From a virus, in IMG/VR virus record IMGVR_UViG_3300030328_001676, positions 1 to 28,519 of that record: a DNA stretch of 28,519 nt. One strand, written 5' to 3'. Shown here piece by piece: positions 17,074-24,076 of this stretch (position 1 is the stretch's first letter; the number at the start of each line of letters is the position of its first letter). The translations under genes and the position numbers were made by a program. The notes under the pieces are model-generated. The model ran no database searches. It was not told the origin of the DNA and saw only the letters and a list, made by a program, of their open reading frames with translations.

Positions 17074-18153
17074 TTAACCAACAGCCGGTGCTTTTAATGC
17101 AATTGGTACAATGTTATTACTAGCCAGATCAAGCGGGAAGTTATGAGCATTGCGTTCATGCATTACCTCAAGACCAAGGTCTGCACGGTTCAAAACGTCA
17201 GCCCATGTAGGGATAACATGACCGTGAGTTTCAACAATTGATTGATTAAAATTAAAACCGTTTAGGTTAAAAGCCATGGTGCTAACACCAAGGGCAGTGA
17301 ACCAAATACCAACAACCGGGAAGGCAGCCAGGAAGAAGTGAAGGCTACGGCTATTGTTGAACGAAGCATATTGAAAGATGAGACGACCGAAGTAGCCATG
17401 AGCTGCAACGATGTTGTACGTCTCTTCTTCTTGTCCAAATTTATATCCATTGTTATGTGATTCAAATTCTGTGGTTTCACGTACGAGTGAAGATGTAACC
17501 AAAGAGCCGTGCATAGCACTAAATAGAGAACCACCGAACACTCCAGCAACGCCCAGCATATGGAAGGGGTGCATAAGAATGTTGTGCTCTGCCTGAAAAA
17601 CAAGCATAAAGTTGAACGTACCGGAGATACCGAGCGGCATACCGTCAGAGAAGGATCCCTGACCGAATGGGTAGACAAGAAACACGGCAGATGCTGCAGC
17701 CACAGGTGCGCTGTAAGCAACGCAGATCCAGGGGCGCATGCCTAGTCGATAACTAAGTTCCCATTCTCTTCCCAGGTAAGCAAAGATACCAATGAGGAAG
17801 TGGAACACGACGAGCTGATACGGTCCGCCGTTGTAGAGCCATTCGTCAAGACTTGCGGCTTCCCAGATGGGGTAAAAATGTAGCCCGATTGCATTACTTG
17901 AGGGAACAACTGCTCCTGAGATGATGTTGTTTCCGTATAGGAGTGATCCTGAAACTGGTTCTCTAATGCCATCGATGTCAACGGGAGGTGCGGCGACGAA
18001 CGCCATTACAAAACAAATGGTTGCTGCTAACAAGCAGGGAATCATAAGGACTCCGAACCAACCAACATAAAGACGATTATTAGTGGAAGTAACCCAGGAA
18101 CAAAAATCATCCCAGGTACTACTAACACTTGGTTTAAGAATACTAGATGCCAT
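17074..18153 (-). CDS. psbA: Photosystem II reaction-centre protein D1
   Basis: Complete 359-aa D1, the auxiliary gene that replaces host D1 to keep photosystem II running during infection. Five transmembrane helices and all diagnostic residues are present: Tyr161 (Tyr Z), Asp170 (Mn ligand), His190, His198, His215, Ser264 and His272, then His332, Glu333, His337, Asp342 and Ala344 for Mn cluster ligation and C-terminal processing. The C-terminal extension after Ala344 is [15 protein letters not shown]. Residue 130 is Glu, the high-light (D1:2) type. There is no intron or frameshift. It lies between the beta-barrel gene and a small-gene cluster on the way to the capsid gene, the usual cyanopodovirus location. 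No hli gene accompanies it. Confidence 0.99.
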   Translation of the reverse strand: MASSILKPSVSSTWDDFCSWVTSTNNRLYVGWFGVLMIPCLLAATICFVMAFVAAPPVDIDGIREPVSGSLLYGNNIISGAVVPSSNAIGLHFYPIWEAASLDEWLYNGGPYQLVVFHFLIGIFAYLGREWELSYRLGMRPWICVAYSAPVAAASAVFLVYPFGQGSFSDGMPLGISGTFNFMLVFQAEHNILMHPFHMLGVAGVFGGSLFSAMHGSLVTSSLVRETTEFESHNNGYKFGQEEETYNIVAAHGYFGRLIFQYASFNNSRSLHFFLAAFPVVGIWFTALGVSTMAFNLNGFNFNQSIVETHGHVIPTWADVLNRADLGLEVMHERNAHNFPLDLASNNIVPIALKAPAVG

Positions 18154-18197
18154 AGTTAGTTAAATTAAATGACCTACCCACCCACCGCAAAGTTTAC
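18154..18197 (-). promoter_or_regulatory. psbA leader with G-rich run
   Basis: The 44 nt before psbA contain, on the minus strand, GCGGTGGGTGGGTAGG (about 18171-18186) followed by an AT-rich stretch up to the ATG. Four G-runs of two or more could form a two-layer G-quadruplex or influence ribosome access. There is no terminator and no ordinary Shine-Dalgarno close to the ATG. Confidence 0.35.
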
Positions 18198-18557
18198 TTA
18201 GAACTTGTAGGTTACACCTACTTTTGTACCGATGCTGAGTTCATCAACATCAAACTCTTTGTCTTCAGTTAGGAAAGATACTTCACCATAAAGGTTCAGA
18301 TCAGTTGACAGGTCAGTACCGAACCCCAGCTTGCCGGAGTACTCAGTAGAACCTGCAGCATCTTTTGTAGATACGAAGGCAGGACCACCTTGAACATAAA
18401 TGCCACTACCAAATTCATAACCAGCGTGGACTTCTGTTAGTCCAACACCGAATTCAGAATTCTGCCAAGAGGCATTGTTCTCGATGTTTGCATAGGGTCC
18501 GGCAACTGCCGGAGCAGCAATGGACAGGAGGATACCAGTAGCAATAATAGATTTCAT
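18198..18557 (-). CDS. Secreted outer-membrane beta-barrel protein, 119 aa
   Basis: The N-terminus MKSIIATGILLSIAAPAVA is a clear Sec signal peptide with an Ala-x-Ala cleavage site, leaving a mature protein of about 100 residues starting GPYANIENN. The mature part is alternating beta strands (VHAGYEF, GIYVQGGPAFVS, YSGKLGFGTDL, NLYGEVSFL, LSIGTKVGVTYKF) and ends in Phe, the classic C-terminal signal for Bam-dependent insertion. This describes a small outer-membrane barrel of about 6-8 strands. As I recall, similar proteins occur in other marine cyanophages with unknown role. A phage protein sent to the host outer membrane could alter permeability or block superinfecting phage; both are inference. 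It occupies a slot where related phages often carry hli. Confidence 0.85.
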   Translation of the reverse strand: MKSIIATGILLSIAAPAVAGPYANIENNASWQNSEFGVGLTEVHAGYEFGSGIYVQGGPAFVSTKDAAGSTEYSGKLGFGTDLSTDLNLYGEVSFLTEDKEFDVDELSIGTKVGVTYKF

Positions 18558-18576
18558 TTAAATAATTAATTAGGGT

Positions 18577-18669
18577 TTACTTTTTTTTAGTTGTTGATTT
18601 TTTAGTTGTTGATTTTTTAACAGGAGGTCTTCCTTTCTTAGTTCCGTATGTACCAGGTCCGTAAGGCAT
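18577..18669 (-). CDS. Tiny basic AT-hook-like protein, 30 aa
   Basis: Starts two bases after the scaffold stop. The first 20 residues are MPYGPGTYGTKKGRPPVKKS and the tail is Lys/Thr/Ser repeats ending KKK, stop TAA. The Gly-Arg-Pro core flanked by Lys is the signature of AT-hook minor-groove binders. Peptides opening MPxGxGTYGxKxGRPP are, to my recollection, widespread in marine cyanophages and pelagiphages, which supports this being real despite its length. Net charge is strongly positive. Likely roles are DNA binding or packaging into the head; neither is shown. Confidence 0.72.
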   Translation of the reverse strand: MPYGPGTYGTKKGRPPVKKSTTKKSTTKKK

Positions 18670-18671
18670 AA

Positions 18672-19442
18672 TTAAAAATCAATATTTGAACGTGAGAGTT
18701 TCTCCATTACTTCCTGCCTATAAGCAGGATCAGAGTCATACTTAGCATCCTTCATAGCTCGGACAACTGCAGCCTGACTCTTGAATACATCTTTACTCTC
18801 AGGTCTTGGAGAACGACCTGTGAGCAACTTACCTTCAACACCTTCCGAACTCGCATAACGAGCTTGTAAGGCTTGAACTGCAAAGAAGATAGATGCACGG
18901 TCTCCACTCTCGATTACTCGATCAAACATGGAGACCTCTTCTTTGTTGAATGATTTCTGTGCCCATTCAACCATTGACTTATATGATTTCTCACCACCTA
19001 CCATTTCCTTGACGCTATCAATATCAGCCTGTGTGATGTCACCTTTAGGCTTTTGATTTTGTTTGCTACGAGCGTCAAGGTAAGCATCAGCTAGATCAGA
19101 TTTACTCATGTCTTCCAACTTGTTTTGGATAGACTCAGAGAATCCTTTTTTATCATTCTGCGATTCTTCCCACAAAGCATCAAAGAAATTTACTTCTTGT
19201 TCTTGTGGTTCTTCTTTTGTAGCTTCTTCTTTTGGTGATGCTTGTTCTCGTTCACCATTACTGAACTTAGATTGCAATTCAATATATGCTTTCTCTAAAG
19301 CTTCAGCATCTTTATATTTACCAGCTAGCAATTGCTCTTGCTGTTCAGCAATCCGTTCACCTACTGCAAGACTATCTTGTTCTTCTGCAGTAAGTTCTCC
19401 TCCTTCAGGAGCTTCGGATGCATCATACGTCAGTGTAGCCAT
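18672..19442 (-). CDS. Capsid assembly scaffold (T7 gp9-like), 256 aa
   Basis: Acidic, Glu/Gln/Lys-rich, almost entirely helical protein between portal and capsid, the T7 gene 9 position. It begins MATLTYDASEAPEGGELTAE; residues 60-90 are a low-complexity Glu-rich linker. The C-terminal region (DAKYDSDPAYRQEVMEKLSR) matches the capsid-binding helices typical of gp9-like scaffolds. I use the ATG at 19442 because AAGGAG sits five bases upstream; the GTG two codons earlier would touch that site. The start lies 20 nt inside the preceding 79-aa gene. Confidence 0.88.
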   Translation of the reverse strand: MATLTYDASEAPEGGELTAEEQDSLAVGERIAEQQEQLLAGKYKDAEALEKAYIELQSKFSNGEREQASPKEEATKEEPQEQEVNFFDALWEESQNDKKGFSESIQNKLEDMSKSDLADAYLDARSKQNQKPKGDITQADIDSVKEMVGGEKSYKSMVEWAQKSFNKEEVSMFDRVIESGDRASIFFAVQALQARYASSEGVEGKLLTGRSPRPESKDVFKSQAAVVRAMKDAKYDSDPAYRQEVMEKLSRSNIDF

Positions 19443-19662
19443 TAGCACTCCTTACTTTCAAATTACCAAGTCCAACCGAATCCACATAATTGGTGGAACG
19501 TCCGAGGGTGGGGTTACCAATCTTTGGTTTCGGTGCATACTTATTAGGATTACCTGCAATGCCAAGTGATCGCTCCTCTTGTGTAGGAGGAAGTTCTGCT
19601 TGACTTTGTTCAGGTGTTTTACTCTTACGAGTTCTTTTAGTTGGTTTAGTTTCTTCTGTCAT
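19423..19662 (-). CDS. Hypothetical basic 79-aa protein between portal and scaffold
   Basis: Its ATG overlaps the portal stop (ATGA) and its 3' end overlaps the scaffold start by 20 nt, so it is embedded in a coupled head-gene operon. The N-terminus (MTEETKPTKRTRKSKTPEQS) is Lys/Arg/Thr-rich and disordered; the remainder (LGIAGNPNKYAPKPKIGNPT) is Gly/Asn/Pro-rich. No family is recognised. The location suggests a minor head or connector-associated protein. An alternative is a translational spacer whose sequence matters little. Confidence 0.75.
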   Translation of the reverse strand: MTEETKPTKRTRKSKTPEQSQAELPPTQEERSLGIAGNPNKYAPKPKIGNPTLGRSTNYVDSVGLGNLKVRSANGYTDV

Positions 19663-21227
19663 TGTTGTGCTTGCATTTGCATTTGTTGCTGCTGCTGATC
19701 TAGCTGAGCAAATTGTCCAGCTTGCTTAGCCATCTCCATATCAATGGCTGAGTTTTGAGCAGCTTGTTGTTCTTGCTGTTGCTCTTGCATACTCTTAATA
19801 AGGTTCAGAGTATCAATACCCATTGCAGCTGCTAGTCGTTTAATTGCTTCATCACTATTGATGAACTTCATCATTGCCTCAGGTCCAAGGGTTCCAGCAA
19901 CAGTGGTCATGAAATTAGTTAATGCTTCACGATCCATGCCACGACCAACACCATTAAGACCAGCAATAATTGTAGGTTTAACGTAGTCTTTAGGAATCTT
20001 AGGAATAGACTTTGCTTTAGTAAGCATTGTCATCTTACGATTTAAATAAGGAACCAAGAACTCAACAGTAAGTAAACTGAATAATCCACCAAGCTGTTGC
20101 TCTAGTTCCATCTGTGTCATGCGTACTTCTTCAGCAGTAGTACGTTCACTGTTTCTTACCTGAAGAACCATGAATGCTTCAGCTAATCGCTTCTCCAGTA
20201 CCTGCATCTGTTGTGCAGCAGTCTGGAAGTCAGCACCTTTACCTACTTGTACAACACCAATGTCTTCAGGTCTACCTTGGACAATGGCACCGTTCCTAGC
20301 TTGAGCCAGGGTCTGTGGTTTAGTGGTGCTTGAAGGTGATACAACAAAGACAACTTTAGCTGCTGCTGCGGAGCCTTCTACGAGTGCCTGAGAGAGTGCT
20401 TCGAGTGACTTAAGATCACCCATAAATTCTTCAACACGACCACGACCATAAGGTTCCTGATCAACAGTATTGAATCTCAGTGCAATCCAAGGAGTGTTAT
20501 CTACAGGTGCCTTGCTATAGGAACCCTCTAACACATAACCTTGACACTCTTGATGCCATACGTAGTTCTTGTCATCACGTAATACGTGAGTGTACACATC
20601 AACGTCATGGTCTTCAGCATCACTGTGTTCACCATCATCACCAACACGATTAACTGCTTGTTTAAATTCAGCAGGCATCTGTTCCATTACTAGGTCACGA
20701 TTAATTCGTTCACGAGTAATAATTTCAATTACATTACCTTCACCATCACGGTCGATAACGTATCTATTCAATGGATACAATTTAAGATGATCCTTACCCA
20801 TAAAGATAAGAGCATTGCCAGCAACAACAAGATGTTTCATTGCTTGATGGATAACAACTCTATCGTCAGAAGCTGAGATCAGTTCATTAATTGTGCGTTC
20901 AATCTTTGCAAAACTAAGATCTAACTCTGTCCTAACCTGTGCATCCATATCCTGTTCAATCAACTTAGCTTCATCTAGTTGTAGTTTGAAGAAGCTAGTT
21001 TGAGCAGGCATCAATGCCAGCATAAGCTTAGAAGCCAAGGTGACAACACCTTTAGCTCCTACACTTTGCCAGGGTGTTAGAAGAGATCTCCTAGATTTGA
21101 CATTATCCTCATCATCCCAACGGATGAGATATGGAAGAGTTAGTTTAGCTGCTTCCATAGCAGTCTCTAGGTACTGATCTCTATCTGATCGAAGGAGAGA
21201 GTACCGACTGTAAGCCGTGTCTTTCAT
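19659..21227 (-). CDS. Portal / head-tail connector (T7 gp8-like), 522 aa
   Basis: Dodecameric portal through which DNA is packaged and released. The N-terminus has the T7-portal pattern YSLLRSDRDQYLETAMEAAK then LTLPYL and LLTPWQSVGAKGVVTLASKL, followed by LMLALMPAQTSFFKLQLDE. Later blocks include PWIALRFNTVDQEPYGRGRV and SERTTAEEVRMTQMELEQQL, also conserved in this family. The last 50 residues are a Gln/Met-rich tail (QQEQQAAQNSAIDMEMAKQ). Length is near T7 gp8 (536 aa). It starts 18 nt after the 648-aa gene and ends in a 4-nt overlap with the next gene. Confidence 0.95.
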   Translation of the reverse strand: MKDTAYSRYSLLRSDRDQYLETAMEAAKLTLPYLIRWDDEDNVKSRRSLLTPWQSVGAKGVVTLASKLMLALMPAQTSFFKLQLDEAKLIEQDMDAQVRTELDLSFAKIERTINELISASDDRVVIHQAMKHLVVAGNALIFMGKDHLKLYPLNRYVIDRDGEGNVIEIITRERINRDLVMEQMPAEFKQAVNRVGDDGEHSDAEDHDVDVYTHVLRDDKNYVWHQECQGYVLEGSYSKAPVDNTPWIALRFNTVDQEPYGRGRVEEFMGDLKSLEALSQALVEGSAAAAKVVFVVSPSSTTKPQTLAQARNGAIVQGRPEDIGVVQVGKGADFQTAAQQMQVLEKRLAEAFMVLQVRNSERTTAEEVRMTQMELEQQLGGLFSLLTVEFLVPYLNRKMTMLTKAKSIPKIPKDYVKPTIIAGLNGVGRGMDREALTNFMTTVAGTLGPEAMMKFINSDEAIKRLAAAMGIDTLNLIKSMQEQQQEQQAAQNSAIDMEMAKQAGQFAQLDQQQQQMQMQAQQ

Positions 21228-21245
21228 AATAATTTATTCTTGTTG

Positions 21246-23192
21246 TTACACCGAATCTAATATCACCTCATTACCGTCTTCATCCCATGTGATGAAATTA
21301 CCGTCTCTAAAGGTTGCTCTTTGCATTCCTGATTGCTCACGGTTGTGCTCAGTTCTAACTTCTTGTGGAGTTAAATTATATTTAGCAACATCATCTAGAT
21401 CATTCCATTTAACTCTCCTACCAGTAGAAAGGTCAGTAATCTTGTACCTAAACCCATCTCGGTTGTCATAGTTAACTTCGTAACCCCCAACGTTACCATC
21501 AGCATCTGTTGTTCTAAGGAATGAACTACCACTTTGACCACTTGATAGGCTTCTCTTCCATTCAGGGAACCAATCTTTAGCTTCAAGTCCATCCCAAGGC
21601 ATTGTTTGTGGTTCAGGTTCAACTTCTGGTTCAGGTTCAACTTCTGGTTCAGGTTCAACTTCTGGTTCAGGGTCACCATCATCTATAGGTGTACCTCCAC
21701 CATCATCATCACCATCATCTATAGGTGTACCTCCACCATCATCATCACCATCATCTATAGGTGTACCATCATCATCTATAGGTGTACCATCATCAGGATT
21801 TCCTAGATCAGGATCATTACCTGTATATTCAGGATCATCTGGACGACCATAATCAGGATCAAAGTCCTCACCTCGATCAAGAGGATCTAAAGGTTCAGCA
21901 ACAAACTCTTCTCGATCAGGTCTATAGTAAGTATAGTCTGGCTGTTCCGATACATAAGTACCTTCCCATTCACCATATTCACGAGTAGGTAATACTTGAA
22001 CAGGACCTTGACGACTTAAAGGATCAGGGTCAAACCTAGCCATTTGATCTAAGGTCTGCTGTCTAGTAGTTATATCTCTGTTAATATTGTAATCTTCCAC
22101 TTCATAATTTTCTGGTTGAAACATGTTAATTAGTTCTTCTGAATTAAAAGATCTATTAGAAACCATTTCTTGATATCGTTCCTCAATACCTGCAGCTTCA
22201 GCCAGAAGTTCAGACTCTATTTGACTATAAGGTTTAATATTAAGTCCTCTTGCAGTCAGGTCAGCTACGTAATCAGCATCTAATTGTCTCCATTCTTCTT
22301 CAGTTAAACCAGTAGCATCTAGTATTGCCTGTCTTTCTTCATCAGACAATGCTTCAAAATTACGAAGTTGATCAGAAACATAATTGGGATCAGGTCTACC
22401 TAGATGTTCTGTTGCCTGATATTCCATTTCCCATGGCTGAATATTAAGATCATATTCAGGAAGATATGGATTGTAGTCTCGTTCTACTTCTTGTTCTGGT
22501 GGGTCAGGTACTTGTGCAGGATCCCAATATTGGAAATGAACATCTCCATCTGGGTCTTGCCACCTAAAATCACCAGGCTCATTGCCACGTCTAATATCTA
22601 AATAGATTTCATGACCAATGCTGTCCTCATCTTCTAGAAAGTCAAGTAACTTCTCTTCGAATTCATCTTTGTCTGTGCCTTCAACACCTACTGTGTGACC
22701 AAGGAAACTATTTTGAATGTCTAAATCATTCCCATCGCCATCTAGGAATATATTGTTATGTTCATTTCTAAATATATCCCACTGTCTTTCTATGTAAGCA
22801 TCTAATGCATCTCTCCATCCTTCTCCACCTTCGACGAATTCAGGAATGAAACCAACAGCACCTGCATAATAATTTGCATCAGGTAGTCCACCACTACCGT
22901 CCAGCATCGCGCCATCCCAGACTACTTGGTAACTTCCATCCGGGTTTCGGACATTATTAGTAATGACAACGCTATCAACTCCTTCGTTAGCATTATGAAA
23001 ATATCTAGGATCAGATGAAACTTCAGTCAGAGCTTCATTCATTAACTGAGAAAACTCTGCGTCACTAATATCAGGTACTATTTGACGTAGCTGTTGAATA
23101 TCTACCTGCGCTATTGTTCCATCAAGAATGCGACCTTGAAAAGAATCCCAAAATTGTGAGTAGCCTTCTAAGTATTCATTCTGATACGCCAT
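21246..23192 (-). CDS. Large acidic repeat-containing protein, 648 aa, unknown
   Basis: Unrecognised protein between the ribonucleotide reductase block and the portal. It has the strongest ribosome site in the window (GAGGAGGAG before ATG) and a start overlapping the preceding gene by 17 nt. It begins MAYQNEYLEGYSQFWDSFQG and is extremely rich in Asp, Glu, Tyr and Pro. Residues about 1-465 look like repeated short helices and loops; 468-528 is low complexity (TPIDDGDDDGGG units, then EPEPEV units); 530-648 is a separate C-terminal domain (KDWFPEWKRSLSSGQSGSSF …). There is no signal peptide or membrane segment. A virion or head-assembly role is suggested by position. The acidity might also indicate a DNA mimic, but that is a guess. 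Confidence 0.85.
   Translation of the reverse strand: MAYQNEYLEGYSQFWDSFQGRILDGTIAQVDIQQLRQIVPDISDAEFSQLMNEALTEVSSDPRYFHNANEGVDSVVITNNVRNPDGSYQVVWDGAMLDGSGGLPDANYYAGAVGFIPEFVEGGEGWRDALDAYIERQWDIFRNEHNNIFLDGDGNDLDIQNSFLGHTVGVEGTDKDEFEEKLLDFLEDEDSIGHEIYLDIRRGNEPGDFRWQDPDGDVHFQYWDPAQVPDPPEQEVERDYNPYLPEYDLNIQPWEMEYQATEHLGRPDPNYVSDQLRNFEALSDEERQAILDATGLTEEEWRQLDADYVADLTARGLNIKPYSQIESELLAEAAGIEERYQEMVSNRSFNSEELINMFQPENYEVEDYNINRDITTRQQTLDQMARFDPDPLSRQGPVQVLPTREYGEWEGTYVSEQPDYTYYRPDREEFVAEPLDPLDRGEDFDPDYGRPDDPEYTGNDPDLGNPDDGTPIDDDGTPIDDGDDDGGGTPIDDGDDDGGGTPIDDGDPEPEVEPEPEVEPEPEVEPEPQTMPWDGLEAKDWFPEWKRSLSSGQSGSSFLRTTDADGNVGGYEVNYDNRDGFRYKITDLSTGRRVKWNDLDDVAKYNLTPQEVRTEHNREQSGMQRATFRDGNFITWDEDGNEVILDSV
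21609..21790 (-). repeat. 18-nt and 36-nt tandem repeats in the acidic protein gene
   Basis: On the plus strand an 18-nt unit (ggttcaggttcaacttct) is repeated about three times from 21609, then a 36-nt unit built on 'atctataggtgtacctccac' plus a cat-triplet run repeats from about 21675, with shortened copies to 21790. They encode EPEPEV and TPIDDGDDDGGG units. Near-identical copies suggest recent slippage or unequal exchange. Confidence 0.9.
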
Positions 23193-23385
23193 TAGTCTCC
23201 TCCTCTATTCTATTTAACAGCCACTCAACGACAGAACGTTGACCAGCTTTGTACATAATCATGTTCATGTCGTCAGTAGGACTAGGGTTAAAAGGTGGAA
23301 AGTTATTATTTAATTGGTTGATAATGGCATTGAGTTCAATGCCTCTAGCTTCTAAAATACTAAGCGTACGAGGGGAGGTTGACAT
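23176..23385 (-). CDS. Hypothetical 69-aa protein after ribonucleotide reductase
   Basis: Starts MSTSPRTLSILEARGIELNA. The start at 23385 is preferred over one 16 codons earlier because the earlier stretch lies entirely inside the reductase beta gene and looks non-native; even so the two genes overlap by 26 nt. The C-terminal part (MYKAGQRSVVEWLLNRIEEE) carries a YKAGQRSVVEW-type motif that I recall from other small phage proteins. It is predicted helical with no membrane segment, and its function is unknown. Its 3' end overlaps the next gene by 17 nt. Confidence 0.68.
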   Translation of the reverse strand: MSTSPRTLSILEARGIELNAIINQLNNNFPPFNPSPTDDMNMIMYKAGQRSVVEWLLNRIEEETNGVSE

Positions 23386-24076
23386 TACTGTGTTCAAAAA
23401 AAGCAGGCATACGACCAGATTTAGTGGCTGCAAACTGTGGAGCTTTGCCCTGATACATCAGGTTGTCACTACTATCTAGCCAAAATTTTTTGTCTAAATA
23501 TCTGACCTCTGAGTTTCTACCTAGTGGTTGCATAACCCAGTTGATTGTTGCCTTCCTGAGTTTATCCAGGGAAGCAGACGGTCTGAGTCCAAGTTCCGTA
23601 CACACGAGAGAGTTGGCTGCAACATGAATTTGCTCATCTCTTGAGATGTCGGCGGATACGGTACGCATTCCAGCATCACCATTCCACCGAAAAAAGGGGA
23701 GAAGTACGAAGAAAATCGCACGCTCGGCAACCATTGCTTTGAGCACAGTGTGATCTGGATGCGAAGTCCACGCTTCTTTAAGTTTAAGTGCTTCTGCTTC
23801 TGCCTTGTCATCAACACCGTAAGCATCGGCGATGTAACCGAGAGCCAAGTCATGGTTCTCTTCATCGGTGACGTTTGACAGGAGTAAGTCGCGTGCCATA
23901 GACGGCACTTCATCAGCCAGGGCATCAGTTATAAAATCTCCCACAGGTAGTTCCATATGTCTCAAGGCAAGAGCACGGTGTATCGTCTCTTCTGCGCCTT
24001 CCCGGCATGTACCGGCAACAGGTCTCACTGGAGACCATTTGCGCTTCCGCGCCATTAGTTTTTCGTAGGGGTTCAT
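23360..24076 (-). CDS. nrdB: Class I ribonucleotide reductase, small (beta) subunit, compact, 238 aa
   Basis: Ferritin-like radical-generating subunit, ATGA-coupled to the alpha gene. Metal-ligand motifs are present: Glu72-x-x-His75 (EENH), Glu118 (MVAERAIFF) and Glu148-x-x-His151 (EQIH). The first-helix acidic ligand is uncertain (Glu42 or Asp47 are candidates). The position four after His75, where class Ia/Ib enzymes have the radical Tyr, is Leu79, so a stable tyrosyl radical there is impossible; a metal-based cofactor as in Ic/Id subclasses is the natural alternative. At 238 aa it is much shorter than usual (about 320-375). A related cyanopodovirus (P-SSP7) enzyme was, as I recall, reannotated from class II to class I. 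The chosen start avoids a TTG three codons upstream. Confidence 0.85.
   Translation of the reverse strand: MNPYEKLMARKRKWSPVRPVAGTCREGAEETIHRALALRHMELPVGDFITDALADEVPSMARDLLLSNVTDEENHDLALGYIADAYGVDDKAEAEALKLKEAWTSHPDHTVLKAMVAERAIFFVLLPFFRWNGDAGMRTVSADISRDEQIHVAANSLVCTELGLRPSASLDKLRKATINWVMQPLGRNSEVRYLDKKFWLDSSDNLMYQGKAPQFAATKSGRMPAFFEHSNVNLPSYA

Noticed and set aside
18154-18669. Possible hli (high-light-inducible) gene beside psbA
   Set aside because: No frame here carries the chlorophyll-binding helix motif; the slot holds the beta-barrel and AT-hook-like genes instead.
19443-19448. GTG start for the scaffold gene
   Set aside because: It would abut the AAGGAG ribosome site; the ATG at 19442 has correct spacing.
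21609-21790. Short regular repeats resembling a CRISPR array
   Set aside because: The repeats are contiguous, in frame, encode Asp/Gly and Glu/Pro units, and have no unique spacers.
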